Shown: one piece after another, positions 25,269-34,487 of the stretch
Layout of the letters: every line of letters begins with the position of its first letter
Position numbering within the stretch: the stretch's first letter is position 1
Source of the DNA: JASHPR01 sp963739645
GTDB taxonomy: Bacteria > Actinomycetota > Actinomycetes > Streptosporangiales > Streptosporangiaceae
Assembly: GCA_963739645.1 (NCBI GenBank)
Contig: CAVUBM010000067.1
Location: 1-64,000, forward strand
Direction: 5' to 3'
Length of the DNA: 64,000 bases
Made by a program: the position numbers and the translations under genes
The notes under the pieces: generated by a model
Seen by the model: only the letters and a program-made list of their open reading frames with translations
Database searches by the model: none
What the model was told of the DNA's origin: nothing

Positions 25269-26582
25269 TCAGAGAGTGGCGTCCTCGAGCATTTCCGTAA
25301 CCAATGCGGCAATTGGGGACCGCTCGGAGCGGGTCAGTGTCACGTGCGCGAACAGCGGATGGCCCTTGAGTTTCTCGATGACGGCGACCACGCCGTCGTG
25401 CCGGCCGACCCGTAGGTTGTCGCGCTGCGCGATGTCGTGGGTGAGCACCACGCGCGATCCGCCGCCGATCCGGGACAGCACGGTGAGCAGCACCCCGCGC
25501 TCCAGCGACTGTGCCTCGTCCACGATCACGAACGAGTCGTGCAGCGACCGGCCGCGGATGTGGGTCAGCGGCAGCACCTCGAGCATGTCCCTGGCCAGCA
25601 CCTCGTCGATGACGTCCTGGGAGGTGACGGCGGAGAGGGTGTCGAAGACCGCCTGCGACCACGGGTTCATCTTGTCCGCCTCGGAACCCGGCAGGTAGCC
25701 GAGTTCCTGGCCGCCTACCGCGTACAGCGGGCGGAACACGAGGAGCTTGCGGTGCTGGCGCCGCTCCATCACCGCCTCAAGGCCGGCGCACAACGCCAGC
25801 GCCGACTTCCCCGTCCCGGCCCGGCCGCCGAGAGACACGATCCCCACGTCCTGGTCGAGCAGGAGGTCGAGGGCCACCCGCTGCTCGGCGCTGCGGCCGC
25901 GCAGCCCGAACACCTCACGGTCGCCGCGGACCAGCCGTATCGACTTGTCCGGGAGCACCCGGGCCAGGGCGCTGCCAGCGCCCGAGGCCCCGCAGACCAG
26001 CACCAGGCCGGTGTGGCAGGGCAGATCCCGCGCCGCGGCGCAGTCAAGCTGGCCGCTGGAGTAGAGCTCGTCGATCTCCGCGGCGGTAACGTCAAGCTCC
26101 CGCATGCCGGTCCAGCCCGAGTCGGCCGGCAGCTCGGCGCGGTACTCCTGCGCGGTCAGGCCGATCGCCGCGGCCTTCACCCGCAGGGGCAAGTCCTTGC
26201 TGACCAGCACGACACTGTCACCCTCCGCGGCCAGGCTGCGGGCCACGGACAGGATCCTGGTGTCGTTGTCACCGAGCCGGAACCCGGCGGGCAGTACCGA
26301 CGGGTCAGCATGATTCAGCTCGACCCGGACCGTGCCGCCCTCGTCGCCGACCGGGAGGTCGGCGTCGAGCCTGCCGTACTCGACCCGCAGGTCGTCCAGG
26401 TAGCGCAGCGCCTGCCGCGCGAAGAACCCAAGCTCCGGATGGTGGCGCTTGGCCTCCAATTCGGTGATGACCACCACCGGAAGGACGACCCGGTGCTCGG
26501 CGAACCTGGCCATGGCCGCCGGGTCGGCGAGCAGGACGCTGGTGTCGAGGACGTAGGTGCGACATGCTGAGGAACTGGCCAC
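25269..26582 (-). CDS. phoH: PIN-PhoH fusion protein (PhoH2-type RNase/helicase)
   Basis: 437 residues from GTG 26582. N-terminal PIN domain: TYVLDTSVLLADPAAM (metal Asp), VVVITELEAKRHHPELGFFA (Glu), LGDNDTRILSVARSL and VVLVSKDLPLRVKAAAIGL (further acidic residues). Linker, then PhoH ATPase: GIVSLGGRAGTGKSALALCA (Walker A), SLHDSFVIVDEAQSLERG (Walker B) and SRVVLTHDIAQRDN. PhoH2 proteins of actinobacteria couple a PIN ribonuclease to an ATP-dependent RNA unwinding motor. The gene is monocistronic or first before the GT2 gene, 52 bases away. Length and motif order are those of the family, with no missing key residue. Confidence 0.92.
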   Translation of the reverse strand: MASSSACRTYVLDTSVLLADPAAMARFAEHRVVLPVVVITELEAKRHHPELGFFARQALRYLDDLRVEYGRLDADLPVGDEGGTVRVELNHADPSVLPAGFRLGDNDTRILSVARSLAAEGDSVVLVSKDLPLRVKAAAIGLTAQEYRAELPADSGWTGMRELDVTAAEIDELYSSGQLDCAAARDLPCHTGLVLVCGASGAGSALARVLPDKSIRLVRGDREVFGLRGRSAEQRVALDLLLDQDVGIVSLGGRAGTGKSALALCAGLEAVMERRQHRKLLVFRPLYAVGGQELGYLPGSEADKMNPWSQAVFDTLSAVTSQDVIDEVLARDMLEVLPLTHIRGRSLHDSFVIVDEAQSLERGVLLTVLSRIGGGSRVVLTHDIAQRDNLRVGRHDGVVAVIEKLKGHPLFAHVTLTRSERSPIAALVTEMLEDATL

Positions 26583-26953
26583 TCGCTCTCCCCTGGGCGC
26601 CGGGGCTGGCGCCGCGTTCGGACACAGACGTGTCGGCGGGACCGGGACCGGCCAGCGACGGGCCGGGCGCCGGCCCTTCGCTCATCTCGCCTGCGTACCA
26701 GGACGCGAAGCTCGAAGATCTCGAGGGCCTTCCCGTCGGGCGGCTACACACCACCCGTCACCTCAGACGTTACCCTCGGTCAGCCGTTTCCCGGAAGTAC
26801 CGCAACGGGCTGTTAACGTGCCCGACATCCCCGGCCGCCGGTCAGCTCTCTTTCCGGTCAGGCCCCCCTGGTCCGCGGTCTCCGGCGGCCGCCGGGTGAA
26901 AGCGGGCCGGGGCCTTCCTGAGCGAAGACGGCCCCCCGCCTGGCAGCCGGGAC
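26583..26953. other. 371-base gap between phoH and uppS
   Basis: No frame with coding character beyond short GC-biased shadows. It should contain the phoH promoter (minus strand); CCCTCGGTCAGCCGTTTCCC and TTAACG around 26772-26818 are the only less GC-rich patch. No terminator with a clear U-run was seen. Confidence 0.4.
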
Positions 26954-27715
26954 TCAGCTGCCGAACCGGCGCTGCCGCGCGGCATAGGAACGCAGTGCGC
27001 GCAGGAAGTCCACCCGGCGGAAGGCGGGCCAGTACGCGTCGCAGAAGTAGAACTCGGAGTGGGCGCTCTGCCAGAGCAGGAACCCGCCCAGGCGCTGCTC
27101 ACCGGAGGTCCTGATCACCAGGTCGGGATCGGGCTGCCCGGCCGTGTAGAGGTGCTCGGCGATGTGCTCCACGTCGAGGATCTCGGCGAGTTCTTCGATC
27201 GTGGTGCCCCGCGTGGCATGCTCCTGCAGCATCGAGCGGACCGCATCGGCGATCTCCCGCCGCCCGCCGTAGCCGACGGCCACGTTGACCAGCAGCCCCT
27301 GCTGCGCGGCCGTGGCCTCTGCCGCGTCCTTGAGCACCTGAGCGGTGTCGGCGGGCAGCAGGTCGAGGGCACCCATGGGGTTGACGTGCCAGTTCTGCGC
27401 CACGAGCCCGCGCACCGTGTCCTCGATGATCCGCAGCAGCGGTTCAAGCTCGGTCGCCGGGCGGGCCAGGTTGTCGGTGGACAGCAGCCAAAGGGTGACC
27501 ACCTCGACCCCCATCTGGCGGCACCACTGCAGCACCTCGAAGATCTTGTCCGCGCCGGCCTGATGGCCGCTGCTGACGTCGGCCAGACCCGCTGAGCGGG
27601 CCCAGCGGCGGTTACCGTCGCACATCACCCCCACGTGCCGGGGGATCGCCTGAGGCGAAAGCGACGCTTCTATTCTGTGCTCGTATAGCCGGTAGGCGAG
27701 ATCGCGCACTCCCAT
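26954..27715 (-). CDS. uppS: Isoprenyl transferase (cis-prenyltransferase)
   Basis: 253 residues from ATG 27715. Cis-prenyltransferase signatures: HVGVMCDGNRRWARSAG with the catalytic Asp at ~33 and the diphosphate-binding Arg residues; WCRQMGVEVVTLWLLSTDN; VNVAVGYGGRREIADAVRS; and PDLVIRTSGEQRLGGFLLW with SAHSEFYF. It condenses isopentenyl diphosphate onto an allylic primer to make Z-prenyl diphosphates, the precursor of the undecaprenyl/decaprenyl phosphate carrier used for peptidoglycan and the glycopolymers whose genes surround it. Actinomycetes carry several copies; the WCRQMG and LSTDNL phrases match the decaprenyl/undecaprenyl synthase type. The 24 codons upstream of this ATG are not conserved-looking, which decides the start. 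Confidence 0.93.
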   Translation of the reverse strand: MGVRDLAYRLYEHRIEASLSPQAIPRHVGVMCDGNRRWARSAGLADVSSGHQAGADKIFEVLQWCRQMGVEVVTLWLLSTDNLARPATELEPLLRIIEDTVRGLVAQNWHVNPMGALDLLPADTAQVLKDAAEATAAQQGLLVNVAVGYGGRREIADAVRSMLQEHATRGTTIEELAEILDVEHIAEHLYTAGQPDPDLVIRTSGEQRLGGFLLWQSAHSEFYFCDAYWPAFRRVDFLRALRSYAARQRRFGS

Positions 27716-28134
27716 CCGGCACCCTTCCTTGCTGCCGCCAGGCCGGCCGGACTGCGCCGGCCAGCTTCCTCCGGGCCGCTTGGGCACCGGCCGACGCCCA
27801 GGCCGTGGCCCCGGCGACGTCCGGTTCCCCTAGCACCGTATCCAAGAATCTCACCAGTTCCGCGGAGGTTAGGACGGCGCGCAGGCCAATCCCATCCGCA
27901 CCCCATGCCTCAAAGACAGCACGGCGGGTCAGCCGCCAGCCTCCTCGCTGACCCGCCAGGTCCGCCCGTCGAGTGTGGCTGGGCCGGGCCGGGGGGCGCG
28001 GTCATCGGGATTGGGCCACGCCACAGCCTGAGGCGGACAGGTGGCACCGGTATCCGGCGTGCCCTCTGCACTGTCTATCCTTGCTCGGTATCCGCGGAGT
28101 TGAAATCCTCCGTACGCGGGCAAGGGACGGGCAG
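27716..28134. other. 419-base divergent region between uppS and pckG
   Basis: No supported gene. A minus-strand GTG frame at 27854 (MRFLDTVLGEPDVAGATAWA...) overlaps the uppS start region and has ordinary shadow character. The region must hold both promoters; TTGAAATCC (28100-28108) lies near pckG. No riboswitch fold was recognised. Confidence 0.4.
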
Positions 28135-29976
28135 ATGGTCGACGTGGACGCGGCGCTGGGCGAGGCGGGGCTGAGGAACGTTCACGTCCGCGAGTACGTG
28201 CGGTACTGGGCCACGCTCACCGGGGCCGCGCGGGTCGAGGTCGTCAGCGCGTCCGACGATGCCCGGCTTATCGGCGAGGCCCTGGCCGCAGGGGAGATCA
28301 TGCCCGCAGGCGATGGCCGGTACTACTCCCGCAGCTACGCCAAGGACACCGCGCGCTCAGAGGAACGCACGATTGTCGCGACGAGCAATCCCGCCGACAA
28401 GGGCGTCTACAACAACTGGCATCCGGCCGCCGAGATGCGGCCACTGCTGGAGGAGCGCATGCGCGGCGCGTCCGCCGGCAAGACCATGTACGTCGTGCCG
28501 TACCTGATGGCACCGGCGGGCTCGGCGCTCGAGCGGTACGCCGCGGGCGTGGAGCTCACCGACTGCCGCACGGTCGCACTGCACATGATCCGCATGGCCC
28601 GCGTGGGGGTGCACTACATCGACAACCTCGCCGATCAGGACAGCTTCGTCCGCGCGGTGCACGTGACCGGTGATCTGGAGAAACTGGGCCAGGGCACGCC
28701 CGACGACCAGCGCTACTTTGTCACGTTCGCCGATGAGCGGACCATCCTCCACTTCGGCTCGTCCTACGGCGGCAACGCGCTGCTCGGCAAGATCGCGCAC
28801 GGGCTGCGGCAGGCCGCCTACGACGGCTGGGCGTCGGGCGAGTTCCTCGCTGAGCAGTTCATGCTCATCGGCATCACCGACAAGCTGACCGGCAAGCACT
28901 ACCACATCTGCGGCGGCTTCCCGAGCGCCTCGGGCAAGACGAACCTGGCCATGATGCTCGCGCCCGACGCGCTCAGCGAGCGATACCACGTCGACTTCTA
29001 CGGCGACGACATCGCATGGCTCCGCGTCGACCCCGCTGACGGCAAGATCTACGCGATCAACCCCGAGTTCGGCGTGTTCGGCGTGGCCAGGGACACTAAC
29101 GAGCGCACCAACCCGATCGCCATCGGGTCGATGGCACCGGGCACCGGCACGCTGTTCACCAACGTCGCGTACAACGCCGAGACGCAGGAGGTGTGGTGGG
29201 AGGGCCGCACGCCCGAGCCGCCCGCCGACGTCGCTGGATGGCGAGATTGGACCGGCAATCTCATTTCGGAGCGGACGGCCGAGGAAGCCGGCGCGCCGTG
29301 GGCCCACCCGAACAGCCGGTTCACCACGACACTGCCCAATGTGCCGAACATCGCGCCGGACTTCGACGAGCCGAAGGGCGTGCCGATCGACGCGATCATC
29401 TTCGGAGGCCGTGCGAGTGACCGCGAGCCGCTCATCCGCGCGATCACCGACCTGGCCGAGGGGGTCTACGACGGTCTGACGCTCGGCGCCGAGGCGACGT
29501 TCGCGGCCGAGGGTGTCGACGGGCAGCTGCGCTATGACCCGATGTCGATGCGCCCGTTCATGTCCTATCCCGAGGGCGCGTACGCCGCGCACTGGCTGAA
29601 GGTCATCGGCTCCGCGCCGAGCCAGCCGATCTTCGCACACGTCAACTGGTTCCAGCGCGACCCCGACGACGGGCACTACCTGTGGCCCGGCTACCGGGAC
29701 AACCTGCGGCCGCTGCTCTGGCTGCTGCGGCTCAAGGAGGGCCAGGTCAGCGGCAGGCAGACGCCCGTCGGCATCATCCCGACCAAGGACGAGCTCGACC
29801 TTGACGGCCTCTCCATCGCGCCAGAAGACCTCGAGACGGTCCTGTCGATCGACGTGCCGCGGTGGCAGCAGGAGATGAGCTACCGCCAGCGGTACCTCGA
29901 GCAGTTCACCGGCCTGCCCGACGAGATATGGCAGGCGCACCACCGCGTCGCCGCCGCTCTCGACGACGCGGACTGA
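28135..29976 (+). CDS. pckG: Phosphoenolpyruvate carboxykinase (GTP), variant P-loop
   Basis: 613 residues from ATG 28135 (GGGACGGGCAG upstream), the standard length of GTP-PEPCK. Substrate motifs: SEERTIVATSNPADKGVYNN, FGSSYGGNALLGKI (PEP/oxaloacetate site with Lys), then the kinase-1 loop GGFPSASGKTNLAMM at ~260-274, kinase-2 GDDIAWL at ~290-296, and NPEFGVFGVARDTNERTNP with MRPFMSYPEGAYAAHW. It converts oxaloacetate and GTP to PEP, CO2 and GDP, the first committed gluconeogenic step. Oddity: the classical GTP enzyme has AAFPSACGKTN with a hyper-reactive Cys; here the Cys is Ser266 and the flanking residues are Gly-Gly. All other motifs are present, so activity is expected. Preceded by a divergent uppS. 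Confidence 0.95.
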   Translation: MVDVDAALGEAGLRNVHVREYVRYWATLTGAARVEVVSASDDARLIGEALAAGEIMPAGDGRYYSRSYAKDTARSEERTIVATSNPADKGVYNNWHPAAEMRPLLEERMRGASAGKTMYVVPYLMAPAGSALERYAAGVELTDCRTVALHMIRMARVGVHYIDNLADQDSFVRAVHVTGDLEKLGQGTPDDQRYFVTFADERTILHFGSSYGGNALLGKIAHGLRQAAYDGWASGEFLAEQFMLIGITDKLTGKHYHICGGFPSASGKTNLAMMLAPDALSERYHVDFYGDDIAWLRVDPADGKIYAINPEFGVFGVARDTNERTNPIAIGSMAPGTGTLFTNVAYNAETQEVWWEGRTPEPPADVAGWRDWTGNLISERTAEEAGAPWAHPNSRFTTTLPNVPNIAPDFDEPKGVPIDAIIFGGRASDREPLIRAITDLAEGVYDGLTLGAEATFAAEGVDGQLRYDPMSMRPFMSYPEGAYAAHWLKVIGSAPSQPIFAHVNWFQRDPDDGHYLWPGYRDNLRPLLWLLRLKEGQVSGRQTPVGIIPTKDELDLDGLSIAPEDLETVLSIDVPRWQQEMSYRQRYLEQFTGLPDEIWQAHHRVAAALDDAD

Positions 29977-30012
29977 GCCGCCGGGTACCTTTCCGGTACC
30001 AAGGCGCAGTCG

Positions 30013-30582
30013 TCAGGATCGCGGGCCCTCGTCGCGCACCTGCTCGACGTGGCGGAGCGCCTCCCTAAGGTCTGCCAGCCAGCTGTCCTCATGCTCCCCG
30101 ACCAGACGGACGCACCACGCCAGCGCGTCGCTCCGGCTGCGGGCCACGCCCGCGTCGACGAGCGTGTCCAGGACGAGCCGCTCCGGCTGCCTGAGCCGGG
30201 TCATCACCGGCACGGAGAATGTGGTGAACATCTCCTTTTTGTCGTTACAGATAACCCCCCAGGACACCTTGCGGCCGAACCTGTGCTCGGCCTCCCGGGC
30301 GATCTCGATCCGCTGCTGGCGGGTGTCTTCGCGGAACCGGCGGCTACGGCCTTCGGCGGCCGCGGCGCGCTCCGCATCCGTGGCGTCCTCCGCAGCCTCC
30401 GGGACCGGCAAGAGGCCGATGATCGTGATTTCCTCGCGGTCGAGCCTGATCTCCGGAGCCTCGGAGAACCACTCGCTCGGCATCCGGCCGCTGAACCACC
30501 CGCGGAGCTTTTCGCCGGCTGACCCCGCCGAACTGGACGAACTCGACGATCCAGCGGAGGGGGCGTCTTCTTGCGTACTCAT
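30013..30582 (-). CDS. Conserved actinobacterial hypothetical protein with RHH-like C-terminus
   Basis: 189 residues from ATG 30582. A Ser-rich N-terminus precedes WFSGRMPSEWFSEAPEIRLD, then EITIIGLLPVPEA, a charged helix (RSRRFREDTRQQRIEIAREA), FGRKVSWGVICNDKKEMFTT and FSVPVMTRLRQPERLVLDTL. The last ~50 residues (VLDTLVDAGVARSRSDALAW, CVRLVGEHE) resemble a ribbon-helix-helix DNA-binding unit (strand, then 'sRSdAl.w.vr' helix). This combination recurs in actinomycetes without assigned function (recalled). Its start codon lies inside a perfect palindrome (30581-30598), which suggests autoregulation. Convergent with pckG, 36 bases apart. Confidence 0.65.
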   Translation of the reverse strand: MSTQEDAPSAGSSSSSSSAGSAGEKLRGWFSGRMPSEWFSEAPEIRLDREEITIIGLLPVPEAAEDATDAERAAAAEGRSRRFREDTRQQRIEIAREAEHRFGRKVSWGVICNDKKEMFTTFSVPVMTRLRQPERLVLDTLVDAGVARSRSDALAWCVRLVGEHEDSWLADLREALRHVEQVRDEGPRS

Positions 30583-30598
30583 GTAATGATGATTACAT
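30581..30598. promoter_or_regulatory. Palindromic operator overlapping the RHH-like gene start
   Basis: ATGTAAT-GATG-ATTACAT: two perfect 7-base arms around 4 bases, an AT-rich island in very GC-rich DNA. It covers the start codon (30580-30582) of the RHH-like gene, so bound protein would block transcription or initiation. Symmetry and size fit a dimeric RHH or HTH regulator. Confidence 0.6.
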
Positions 30599-30728
30599 AA
30601 CTGGCCCGCCAGGGCAAAAACCGACGTAGCAGCGGTCGATGGCGCCTTCAGGCGGTCCGGCGCAGATCCGGGAGCGCGTCGGCCTGGCCGGAGCGGGGCG
30701 TGGCCGACCCCCCGCGCGCGGAGGGCTG

Positions 30729-32009
30729 TCAGCCCGCCAGGTTGGCGGCGACGGACGCGGCGACCCTCGGGTACACCTGCACCGCGCCGGCGAAGCCGGA
30801 CCCGAAGTCGGCGGGGACGATCTCAACGTCCAGGCCAGGCTCGGGAGCCTGGATCATCTCCCCGTGGCCCAGATAGATGGCCACGTGCGAGATGTAGCTC
30901 GGCGCCGTCGGGTCGGTGTGGTAGAAGAGCAGGTCGCCCGGCTGCAGCTGGCTGAGCGGCACCTGGGGCCCGGTGCGCGCCTGGTCCGCGGCCACCCGTG
31001 GCATCACCACCCCGGCCTGGGCCAGCGACCACTGCACCAGCCCGGAGCAGTCGAACACCTTGGGGCCGTCGCCGCCCCACACGTACGGCAGGCCCAGGCG
31101 GCTCTCGGCGGCCTTCAGGAACGCCACCGCCTCGGCTTGGCTGAGCCCCGGGGCGCCCGCGGTGCTGGACCAGGAGGCGCCGTCCCCGGCGGAACCCGCG
31201 GCGGCCACGGTGGTTCCGGCGGTCGTCTGCGCCACCAGCGGCGCGATCGCCGCGTGCCGCGGCAGCAGCTTCTTGATCCGCTTCATCAGCGTGGTCAGGT
31301 CCGTGTGCGGAGCGCTGATCACGATCGCGTTGCCCGCGGGGATCCCCAGCGAGCGCGCCACGGTGTCAGAGATCACCGCGTCGACCCCGCCGATGCCGAC
31401 CGTGCCGAACCCCGCCACCGGAAGTTCCTCGGTGCGCTGGCCGGCGACGTGGAGCGGCCGGTTCAGCGGCAGCTTGTCCAGCTTGCCCATCGTGTACGAG
31501 ACCGCGACGCCGCCGCTGGCCACGTTCTCCCACAGCGTTTGCGACTTCGCCGTCGGGCGGGCAGCGAACGCGCGGAACGCCGAAGGGTCCACCCCCAGCA
31601 CGGCCGTCAGCTTGCCGTTCACGGGGATCCGGGCCGCGTCGACCCGCTCGCCGGCCACCACGCCGGGCAGCCGCCGCACGGCGGCGGCGATGCTGCTGCG
31701 CAGGGTCGTGGGCGCGACCACGAGCAGGTCCGCCTGGAGCAGCCGACGCAGCGGCGCGACGGCCTGCCGCTGCCGCGGGCGGGACGGGTCGCCCTGCGGA
31801 ATGACCGGGGGCACCGCGTCTGACTGCAGCGGCAGTTCGAGCTCCGCCCGGGCCGGGTCGGTACCCGCGTGCGACAAGGTCTGCTGTGACGTGGCCCGAG
31901 TTGCGGCCAGTCCGGCCGGAACACTAACCACGGACGTCGTAGTCAGCAGCGCGGCACCGGCCGTCAGCGCGAGAAGCAGGCGACGCGCCCAGGGATGCCA
32001 GACGCGCAT
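30729..32009 (-). CDS. Secreted NlpC/P60 family peptidoglycan hydrolase
   Basis: 426 residues from ATG 32009 (an in-frame GTG at 32015 is closer to GGAGGGAG). Signal peptide MRVWHPWARRLLLALTAGAA with a cleavage region near AGLA. A long middle domain (~45-285) has strand-rich text such as LPVNGKLTAVLGVDPSAFRA-type motifs and LPVAGFGTVGIGGVDAVISD, possibly a substrate-presenting domain of the kind seen in streptomycete P60 proteins. C-terminal NlpC/P60 domain ~300-415: LGLPYVWGGDGPKVFDCSGL (Cys321), YISHVAIYLG (His375) and HGEMIQAPE (third polar residue). It should cut the D-Glu-meso-DAP bond in wall peptides. No c-di-AMP (ydaO) riboswitch was recognised upstream. It is complete and without indels. 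Confidence 0.88.
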   Translation of the reverse strand: MRVWHPWARRLLLALTAGAALLTTTSVVSVPAGLAATRATSQQTLSHAGTDPARAELELPLQSDAVPPVIPQGDPSRPRQRQAVAPLRRLLQADLLVVAPTTLRSSIAAAVRRLPGVVAGERVDAARIPVNGKLTAVLGVDPSAFRAFAARPTAKSQTLWENVASGGVAVSYTMGKLDKLPLNRPLHVAGQRTEELPVAGFGTVGIGGVDAVISDTVARSLGIPAGNAIVISAPHTDLTTLMKRIKKLLPRHAAIAPLVAQTTAGTTVAAAGSAGDGASWSSTAGAPGLSQAEAVAFLKAAESRLGLPYVWGGDGPKVFDCSGLVQWSLAQAGVVMPRVAADQARTGPQVPLSQLQPGDLLFYHTDPTAPSYISHVAIYLGHGEMIQAPEPGLDVEIVPADFGSGFAGAVQVYPRVAASVAANLAG

Positions 32010-32238
32010 CTGCACTGCTCCCTCCGGTAATCGGCCGACGACACCATTACGGCTGCCCTGCGGAAGGGCGCCAGAAACCCGGCTGGCAAATACAGCGCAT
32101 CACAGCGCTTGGCCAGCAGCTCTCTAACGCTCCCACCACCGCTCGCCGCGCTCCCCCAAACACCATGCACCAAATGTGGGGCATATGTCCATACGGACCG
32201 GCGGGTCAGCCGGCGAGCGTCCCGGCCGCACCAGCACG

Positions 32239-34306
32239 TCAGCCGGCGTTGCCCAGCTCGGCGCGCAGCCGTTCCGGATCGGTGACCGGCAGCCGGCAGG
32301 TGAAGTTCCGGCAAACGTAGGCGGCCGGAGCGCCGTCCACCAGCCCGCGGCCGGCCAGCAGCGGGATCGCGTCCGCAGCCTCGGCACCCTCGCCGTCGGC
32401 ACCGCCGCCGCGGCCGACCGCCAGCACCGCACCGGGCGGCGCGGCCAGCAGGGCCGTCCGCTGCAGCGCCCCGGTGCGGTCGTCACCGGGCGGCCCGATG
32501 ATCGCGATCTCGGCGGGGCCGGAGATCATCGCCTCGGCCACGGCGAGCCCCCAGCCCCCGGCGCGCGGATAGCGCGATGCGACCGCGGGCAGCGGCCTGA
32601 GCGCCCCGGCCACGGCGGCCCGGTGCTCGGCCGACCCGGTCAGCGCCGAGTAGCTGAGCAGCGCGCCGGCCACGGCGAACGTCCCAGAAGGGCTCGGCCC
32701 GTCCGCCGGATCGGCAGGCCGGTAGATCAGTGATTCGCCATCGTCCGCGGTGTCGTAAAAGCCGCCGGACGGGTCGCCGAACCGTTCCAGCGCGGTCCGC
32801 AGCAATTGGCCGGCCAGAGCGACCCAGCGGGCTTCCCCGGTAACCCCGGACAGGGCCAGGAATCCCTCGGCCACGCAGGCGTAGTCGTCCAGCACGCCCG
32901 CGCTGGCTCCGGGGATCCCGTCTCTCGACGTCCGGGCCAGGCGGCCGTCGGCGAGGTGGATCCGGGCGATCAGCCCCGCCGCGCCGCGGGCGGCCTCGGT
33001 GAACTCGGGCCGCTCGAGCAGCAGGCCGGTCTCGGCCAGCGCCGCGATCGCGAGCCCGTTCCACGCGGCGACCACCTTGTCGTCGCGGGCCGGGCGAACG
33101 CGCTGATCGCGGGCCGCCAGCAGCGCCGCGCTGATCCGGGCGAAGCGGTCCGCGTCCTCCGGGTCGTCGCGGAGCTGGAGCACCGACGTGCCGTGCTCGA
33201 ACGTGCCCTGGTCGGTGACGCCGAAGGCGCTGGCCGCGTACACCCCGTCGTCGGGACCGAGCACGTCGCGGAGCTGGGCCGGTGTCCAGGCGTAGAACTT
33301 GCCCTCCTCGCCGTCGCTGTCCGCGTCGAGGGCGGCGGCGAAGCCTCCTTCTGAGGTGCTCAGCTCGGAGATCATCCAGGCGCAGGTGTCCGCCGCGACG
33401 CGGCGGGCCAGGGCAGAGCCGGTCAGCCGCCACCAGTGGGCGTAGACCCTGGCCAGCAGGGCGTTGTCGTAGAGCATCTTCTCGAAGTGCGGCACCACCC
33501 AGCCAGCGTCCACCGAGTACCGGGCGAACCCGCCCCCGAGCTGGTCGTACATGCCGCCGCGGGCCATCGCGTCCAGGGTCTGCGTGGCCATGCGCAGCGC
33601 CCGCGTCCCTGACTCCCCCTGGGCCCGCTCGTAGTGCCGGAGCAGAAACTCCAGCACCATCGACGGCGGGAACTTCGGCGCCCCGCCGAAGCCGCCGCGT
33701 GATCCGTCATAGATCGACTCCAGGCCGGAGACCGCCACCTCGCTGAGCTTGCTCAGCGAGGCCACGTCGGGCGTGCCCGCGGGCTCTCCGCCGTCGGTCC
33801 CGCCGGAGGCCGGCCCGGCGGACATCTGCTCGGCCAGGGCCGAGGCGATCCGGTGCGCCTGCCCGATGACACTGCCCCGGTCCTGGTGCCAGGCATTGGC
33901 CGCCGCGAGCACCAGCCGCTGGAACTGCTCGCGCGGGAAGTAGGTACCGCAGAAGAACGGCTCGCGCTCCGGTGTCATAAGCACCGTCATCGGCCAGCCG
34001 CCCTGGCCGGTCATGGCCTGGGTCGCGGTCATGTAGACCGCGTCCACGTCCGGCCGTTCCTCACGGTCAACCTTGATCGACACCAGGTGCTCGTTCATCA
34101 GCGCCGCGGTCCGGTCGTCCTCGAAGGACTCGTGCGCCATCACGTGGCACCAGTGACAGGCCGAATAGCCGACCGACAGCAGCACAGGAACGCTCGCGCT
34201 CGCGAGCCTCGGCAAACGCCGCGTCGGACCACGGCCACCAGTCCACCGGGTTGCCAGCATGCTGGAGGAGGTAGGGACTTGTCGCGTTCCTCAGCCGGTC
34301 AGCCAT
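32239..34306 (-). pseudogene. DUF255/YyaL-type thioredoxin-domain protein, one frameshift
   Basis: N-terminal frame from ATG 34306: MADRLRNATSPYLLQHAGNP and VDWWPWSDAAFAEA. After one break near 34195, SVPVLLSVGYSACHWCHVMA, HESFEDDRTAALMNEHLVSI and KVDREERPDVDAVYMTATQA (thioredoxin-like domain with CHWC). Then the alpha/alpha-barrel half: GGMYDQLGGGFARYSVDAGW, VPHFEKMLYDNALLARVYAH, DADSDGEEGKFYAWTPAQL, DDKVVAAWNGLAIAALAETG. The family (YyaL, mammalian SSP411) is near 670 residues, as here when joined. The exact reaction is unknown; the barrel resembles N-acyl-glucosamine epimerases and glycosidases. The break is in a GAGCGCGAGCG repeat, so a consensus error is plausible. Confidence 0.88.
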
Positions 34307-34487
34307 GTCTCCATCTTGCCCCTGACGGTCAGCACGGACCGGCGCGGGACGGCGCCGAGGGGTGCCGAGAACCCCTGGGCTGGGCCGTCACGGACGGCCG
34401 CGAGAGGAGGCGAGACTCTCCGGGGTGGGCGCCGGGACGGCTGCGAGGGTGGGCGGAAAACCCGGCGGAGGCTGCTACCGTGCCTGT

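Noticed and set aside
27612..27854. 80-codon minus-strand frame overlapping the uppS start
   Set aside because: Overlaps uppS by about 100 bases and shows no conserved text; probably a shadow.
28357..29943. 528-codon open frame antisense to pckG
   Set aside because: Entirely within pckG on the opposite strand; no motif and no ribosome binding site; typical GC-frame shadow.
32010..32238. Possible c-di-AMP (ydaO) riboswitch upstream of the NlpC/P60 gene
   Set aside because: Such riboswitches are common before actinobacterial wall hydrolases, but the conserved core motifs were not recognised in this leader.
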